Assembly (NCBI RefSeq): GCF_000949255.1
Contig: NZ_JXUW01000019.1
Location: forward strand, 1-56,815
DNA: 56,815 bases
Source: Ferrimicrobium acidiphilum DSM 19497
Lineage (GTDB): Bacteria; Actinomycetota; Acidimicrobiia; Acidimicrobiales; Acidimicrobiaceae
Direction of reading: 5' to 3'
Positions 52,384 through 56,815 of the stretch are shown piece by piece (positions within the stretch are counted from its first letter, which is position 1; the number at the start of each line of letters is the position of its first letter). The position numbers were made by a program, and so were the translations under genes. The notes beneath the pieces are model-generated. The model ran no database searches. It saw nothing but the letters and a program-made list of their open reading frames with translations, and was not told the origin of the DNA.

Positions 52384-54258
52384 CTACAAACGCGTGGCAA
52401 TTGTCTTTGTGCGCTTCAGGGGGTCCCTGACCCCAAGAAGAGAATAGATCTTGCGCTGTGTTGGCTCTGGGACAGAGGAGACCCGTATGTGATTGACGAT
52501 CCCCTCGTCACTAGTCAACACCATGGTGGTCCTAGCGTGGGTAGAGACCTGTTCTTTAATCGTCGACCAACTCCTGGTGTCATCGTTAGATCGCAAGGTG
52601 AGCTCAATAGCGCTGAGGAGATGATAGCCAAGTACCGAGATGAACAGGTGAGCAGCGGTTCTCGTTGCTAGCTGGTGATAGACGGGACGAAGGCCAAGAT
52701 CGTTCTTTAGGGACCGAAAGGTATTCTCGACTCTGGTTAAGGTCATATAGAGACTCCAGATCTCGCCCTCTGTGAGTTCGTTGTGATTCGTCTCTATCAC
52801 GTAGGCACCACGTAGGTAGTCTTTACCCGTCTTGGTCGGCTTTTCAGTAATGGTGAGATCTATGACCCGGTCTACTCGACTCCGCTTTATGACCTTGCCA
52901 TGATCCTCGTGGTAGCTGAGCGAAAAGTCGTAGTTACCGGCAACACTTGGGTACTTAGCCTTGATGCGTCCGATCCTCTCTGAGACGAGTTGGGTCTTTT
53001 ACCACCGCACCCCTTGGCGATAGAGCGGCTTCAATCGTTCGATGTCAGCTAGAAACCTGGTGCTAGCTTGACTGGCGATCCCCGTTTCTTTATTCTTTCT
53101 CCCTACAGATGAGCACAGAACCACACTGGTTTGGCCCTCTTGGAGCTTCTTTAGTCCAACAGCTGAACCGTTGGCATCGGTGACCTCTACGAATCCCTCT
53201 AGAGAGCGGAAGTGTTCTTTGTAGAGACTCGCCTTATTGGCTCGTTCGATAACGACGTAGTTGAGCTCTTTCTCGATACAGAGTGAAACGTTGTCAGCAG
53301 TTGCGATACCGCGGTCCATGATGATGGTAGGGGTAACCCCAGCAAAGAGCGTCTCTCCTCTCAACTCCTCGAGGTGGGCCAAAACATCAGCTAAAGTCCT
53401 TGGTTCTGAGACACTACCCTCATAGATCTCGGAGTAGATGGGCAATCCTCTTGCATCAACCACGAGGGCAAGTGAGACAAGCGCACAGTCGTAGCGCTTC
53501 TCCTTGGAGTGGCCATACTTAGCAAGGGTATTGGCCTTGGCATTGCCCTCGAAGTAGGTATTGGTCAGGTCAAAGAGGAAGAGGGTCTCATCAGTTGGAA
53601 ACAGAGTGGACGAGGAGCGAAAGAGCGCTCTCTCGATCTCGTCCTTTACCCCATAGAGTGCGTCAGCGACCTCATACACCTGGTCTTTGGTAAACTTTGC
53701 GATCTCAATACCAGCCAGCTCGACAAGTGAGGAGTTATCCCGGATCCACCTGTAGGTAGCAAGGTCAGAGCCTGGATGGATGAGACGAGCAAGGATGACG
53801 GCCTTAGCGATAGGGAGTGCCTTTACAGGTAGCCCTGCATTCGCCAGGATCTCTTCGCACCCGAGGAGATCATAGAACCTCTCTCCAATGAGCTCTGGAC
53901 CAAGGCTCCGTACCTTTGTGGTTGTGGCGGTATTGAGATCAACACGTTCAAAGTCCGCCTCATTGTCTCGTCTGCTATCACTTGTAGTGATCTCACTCTT
54001 CACACTGAGCTTGGTCATCACCATGTCGGCATAGTGAGCGATCTTTGGATCCTCGTCAAAGATCGACTCCACTCCAGATAGGCGGTCACTAATCACCCGA
54101 GCTAGAGCTGGCCAGAGAGGCTTCTCGAGATCTAGATCAGTGAGGGTCAAAATGATCCTCTGTCTTGGACCATTCTCAGTTCTATACGACTCGACGAGTT
54201 GATACTTGGTATATGTTGCACCGGTCTTGGCCTTGGTATCAACTGAGCGGATATACAT
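52384..54258 (-). pseudogene. IS1634-family transposase with in-frame stop
   Basis: A transposase of about 624 codons read in one frame. The N-terminal part (54258 to 52999, 419 residues) has MYIRSVDTKAKTGATYTKYQ, TLFLFDLTNTYFEGNA (first Asp region) and IIMDRGIATADN (second Asp). A TAA at 52999-53001 interrupts it, then the same frame continues with KTQLVSERIGRIKAKYP and RVENTFRSLKNDLGLRP (catalytic Glu) to 52384. One nonsense change is the only defect. Truncation removes the catalytic Glu. Element ends were not identified. Confidence 0.87.
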
Positions 54259-54421
54259 AGAATCGATGCTACCAGCGAGTAGGAGGGAATGCTGTCATAA
54301 AATGCAAGTATATTAATAATTAGGACACTACATTCATCCCCAAACATACCCCACCTGGTATATAACCTGCCATAATACAAATCCCACCTGTGGATAACCC
54401 ATCGAAATCGGGCAAAAAGAT

Positions 54422-54720
54422 CTAGCTAGACGCTAATTCGGGAAGATTCTCCGAAAGTTGGGCTTGGCCTACGTCTTGGTCTAGAGATGCGAGGATCAGA
54501 TCAACGACACGGTTTGAGTTCCCGATCGGCATAGTCGAAATGAACTGCGGCAGCAGCTCGGCGAACTCGTCGGTCTGGCCGTCCCTGAGATGGTCTACCA
54601 AGATCCGATATATCTCACTCCCGTTCTCGATCCCTGGATACATTCCAATAACCATCTCCGCACGGGAAAGTCAGATGAGCTGAGTGCATGGACCACTCAA
54701 GCCACCAATCGAGCTTAATA
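54422..54720 (-). pseudogene. Solo N-terminal domain relic of AAA+ ATPase
   Basis: The minus strand reads KLDWWLEWSMHSAHLTF, then after a frame change YRILVDHLRDGQTDEFAELL and NSNRVVDLILASLD. This matches the relic at 22021-22288 closely at the DNA level and more distantly the first 110 residues of the ATPase at 20035. No start codon is kept and no AAA core is present. Confidence 0.6.
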
Positions 54721-54896
54721 GCGACATTCTTTGGTCCTCAATGGTTCTGCACCAAACTCTTGACGCGCTCTCGGCTGCAAGCCAGGGTGGTGACTACTCC
54801 TGACAGCCTCCGTCACCAGCATTACGTCTTTCGACGGTATCTGCAACGTCATAGGAATTCTTGAGAATACCGAACGACTTGACTTTCGACGTTGGT

Positions 54897-55050
54897 TGAC
54901 CAAAACATCACAACGGCCTGATACCTAGGTGTATCCGTGCCAGTTGTCGTACGAAAGCGACGTGGCATCACCTTTTTGTCGGCACCTGAGTGTCATGGGA
55001 CGTCCAATGGAAGTGTTCAGCCTGGTTTGTTTCACGGATTTGCCAGCCAC
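54897..55050 (+). repeat. 60-bp-geometry palindromic repeat, unit j
   Basis: Head TGACCAAAACATCACAACG from 54897; degenerate palindrome GCGACGTGGCATCAC at 54957-54971, distance 60. The tail of about 80 bases is shared with unit k. Confidence 0.72.
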
Positions 55051-55322
55051 CCCGTCTAAAGACCCACTGAAGCGCATAAAGCCGATTGTTGCCCGTTCGT
55101 AATGTCCCATATTTGGACCCCAATCTACTTACCCGGGAGCATGGGGGTGAGCTGCGAAAGTTGGGCTGAGGCGTCCCATCCCAGCAGGGATCTTGTTCTG
55201 CGTACTCGGCAACGACTCCCCGGGCGCTGACAAAAACTCACATAAACCCCAGCTCAACACGCGCATACGAGGTGACGGCTATCCCTGTGCTCTTCCAGCT
55301 CAACACGCAAACATCGAGTCTG

Positions 55323-55480
55323 TGGCCAAAACATAACAATGGCCCGTTACCTGGGTATTTCTGTGCCTATTGTCGTGCGCAAGTGACGCGGCGTCACCTT
55401 TTTGTCGGCGCCTGAGTGCCATAGGACGTCCAATGGAAGTGCTCAGCCTGGTTTGCTTCAGGGATTTGCCAGCCGCCCTG
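55323..55480 (+). repeat. 60-bp-geometry palindromic repeat, unit k
   Basis: Head TGGCCAAAACATAACAATG from 55323; perfect palindrome at 55383-55397, distance 60. Tail like unit j, in direct orientation 426 bases further on. Confidence 0.82.
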
Positions 55481-55899
55481 CATGAAGAGACTTCTAGTCG
55501 AGCGAATACAATAGAGATACCGTCAGGTGCGTCAAGAAAGTTTTGACCAAACGGTATACCCCTCTTTGACCAGGGACCTCTCCTACACACGTTGTCAAGA
55601 ATCACCTGCGGTGCTCGCACGCTTGGGACCTAACAGGCGAGCGGCCTGCATTGTTAGCCAACCCTCATCACCCTGGCAGTCACTTGGGCGGGGGTGATGG
55701 GGTTGATGCAAAGGCCGTCGTACTAGAGATACCTGTGAGTATCTGGCTGCGATTCGTCTAGGAGCGTGAGTCCGAATCATTCCCAAAATCCAGGGCTGAG
55801 GTCCTAAAATCTCCCAAAATCGGGGGTTGTAGTCTCGGGTTCTTGGTTTCGGTCCCGAATTGGGGTCAATGATCCCAAGTCGGACCTATTCGCTGTGTT
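55481..55899. other. Intergenic, no gene seen
   Basis: About 420 bases before the transposase stop. A short repeated CCCAAAATC motif occurs at about 55783 and 55814. This may include the right end of the IS1182 element, but no inverted partner is in the window. Confidence 0.4.
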
Positions 55900-56815
55900 C
55901 TAGGCCATCACCAACCCTGCATTCACTCTTGCATTGGAGAGTTTTCGTAAGTTATGACAGATTGAGTGCAGCGTCCATTCGGTTTGTGCTCCTTGTAGTC
56001 CTCGAAGGCGTAGGTATCCTGCTTTTTGTCTGACTTTCATCTGTCCAAAAGCGGGTTCGACGATAGCTTTGCGTCTGGCATAGTCAATGCGTCCAGGCTT
56101 GGTTCGAAGAGAGCGAGCCATGCGTTCTCTTGGCGTTGCGTTCTTTGGGATCCGCCCGCGTGGGGACTCACTGACTCGTTCGTTGTGCTTTATGCGTCCG
56201 GTTGCGACGAGAGCGTTGATGTCGAACTTGGTGATGTGGCCAAGGTTGGCCTCCGAGCAGTAGCCAGCATCAGCTAGGTAGACCCGTGGCGAACGTTTGA
56301 TCTTTGCTGCTTTGAGGCTTGTCGTAGTCGCCTCGATCATGGGGATGAGTTCGTTGACGTCTCCGGCGGCTTGGGTTACCTTGGTTGCAACGATTACCTG
56401 AGAGCCTTCATCCACCACTGCCTGGGCGTTGTAGGCGAAGTGGAATCCCTCGTTGGTCTTCATCATCCGAGAATCGGGATCAGTGAAGCTGCGTTGGGCT
56501 TTGGGGTTTGGTCGAATTGGGGTTTGTGTAGCATCAGCATCGGTGCTGGTCGGGGCCGGGGCAACGGTCTCGGTGGAGCCGGCACCCTTTGCATCATCAA
56601 CAACGGTACCCTCGGTCTTGGCATCGGTGCTGGTCGGGGCCTGGGTGTTGGCCTTGACATCAGTGCTGGCCTTGACCTCTGCCTTCTTGCTGGTTGTGGT
56701 GTTGGCCTTGGCACGCTTATCAGCTTTGGCCTCGGCCTTAGCACGGGCCTCAGCTTCGATGGCCTCCTTGGCTTGACGCATCTTGGCTATACGGGTCTCA
56801 CGACGACGAAGCTCC
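55900..56815 (-). CDS. IS1182-type transposase, partial, with low-complexity linker
   Basis: C-terminal ~305 residues; the 5' part lies beyond the window. Conserved blocks FTDPDSRMMKTNEGFHFAYN, AQAVVDEGSQVIVA, VYLADAGYCSEANL (Asp) and YARRKAIVEPAFGQMKVRQK (Glu) identify the IS1182 branch. Before FTDPDSR lies a long Ala/Lys/Thr-rich stretch with two APTSTDA units, in place of the short basic linker usual here. It seems intact where visible. Confidence 0.88.
   Translation of the reverse strand, partial: ELRRRETRIAKMRQAKEAIEAEARAKAEAKADKRAKANTTTSKKAEVKASTDVKANTQAPTSTDAKTEGTVVDDAKGAGSTETVAPAPTSTDADATQTPIRPNPKAQRSFTDPDSRMMKTNEGFHFAYNAQAVVDEGSQVIVATKVTQAAGDVNELIPMIEATTTSLKAAKIKRSPRVYLADAGYCSEANLGHITKFDINALVATGRIKHNERVSESPRGRIPKNATPRERMARSLRTKPGRIDYARRKAIVEPAFGQMKVRQKAGYLRLRGLQGAQTEWTLHSICHNLRKLSNARVNAGLVMA

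Noticed and set aside
52420-52434. GGGGTC-CCT-GACCCC hairpin as terminator
   Set aside because: It is inside the transposase coding end and has no T-run after it.

Overview
The window looks like an accessory, insertion-sequence-laden stretch of an actinobacterial chromosome or large plasmid. A WhiB-type regulator, a MocR/YczE pair, GTG starts, apparently leaderless promoters and moderate G+C all point to Actinomycetota. The IS mix makes an acidimicrobial (Ferrimicrobium/Acidithrix-like) host plausible, but that is inference. No rRNA, tRNA, CRISPR array or core housekeeping operon was seen.

Layout. (1) 1-7.05 kb: the right part of an IS21-family element (IS21-A copy 1) whose third gene is split by a complete IS256-family element with a 9-bp target duplication, then a second, different IS21 element (IS21-B) with a frameshifted istA. 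(2) 7.06-18.9 kb: LD-carboxypeptidase, a tyrosine recombinase with repeated upstream motifs, a multi-TM protein, a 1589-residue single-chain type ISP-like restriction-modification enzyme, a convergent unknown gene, and a small two-TM gene cut in two by an IS1380 element. Removing the IS and one CTTAA restores that reading frame exactly. (3) 18.9-29.4 kb: a Lon-like AAA+ ATPase with a truncated partner, a three-gene TIGR04255 cassette, a metallophosphoesterase, a Fic protein with an altered active-site motif, an orphan AbiEi-type antitoxin, a zinc-ribbon gene and a 276-bp tandem duplication. (4) 29.45-32.49 kb: a complete second copy of IS21-A. (5) 32.9-41.2 kb: a minus-strand block with an excisionase-like protein, a 149-aa unknown, a large tyrosine-recombinase-like protein, a 212-aa unknown and a UvrD-like helicase, all overlapping or nearly so. 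It is preceded by ten perfect 12-bp tandem repeats and followed by a second TIGR04255-led three-gene cassette. (6) 41.5-50.2 kb: integrase remnant, a SAVMC/DUF7019-like gene, MFS transporter, orphan Phd antitoxin, YczE/MocR divergent pair, an epimerase, then unknown gene, WhiB-like protein, AbiEi and AbiEii. (7) 50.3-56.8 kb: transposase remnant, FAS1-like dehydratase, an IS1634 transposase broken by a stop codon, another AAA N-domain fragment, and an IS1182-type transposase running off the end.

Two signals cross the whole window. First, small cysteine-rich basic proteins sharing a C-x2-C ... YCS-x-ACR ... RRRR core are carried inside three different IS elements (IS21-A, IS256, IS21-B) and also stand alone once. 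Second, a dispersed non-coding repeat occurs eleven times: a head close to TGACCAAAACATAAYRATG and, 59-61 bp from its outer edge, the palindrome GTGACGCSGCGTCAC. The best candidate for an undescribed system is the recombinase-helicase operon at 35.7-40.7 kb with its iteron-like array and its TIGR04255 cargo cassette.
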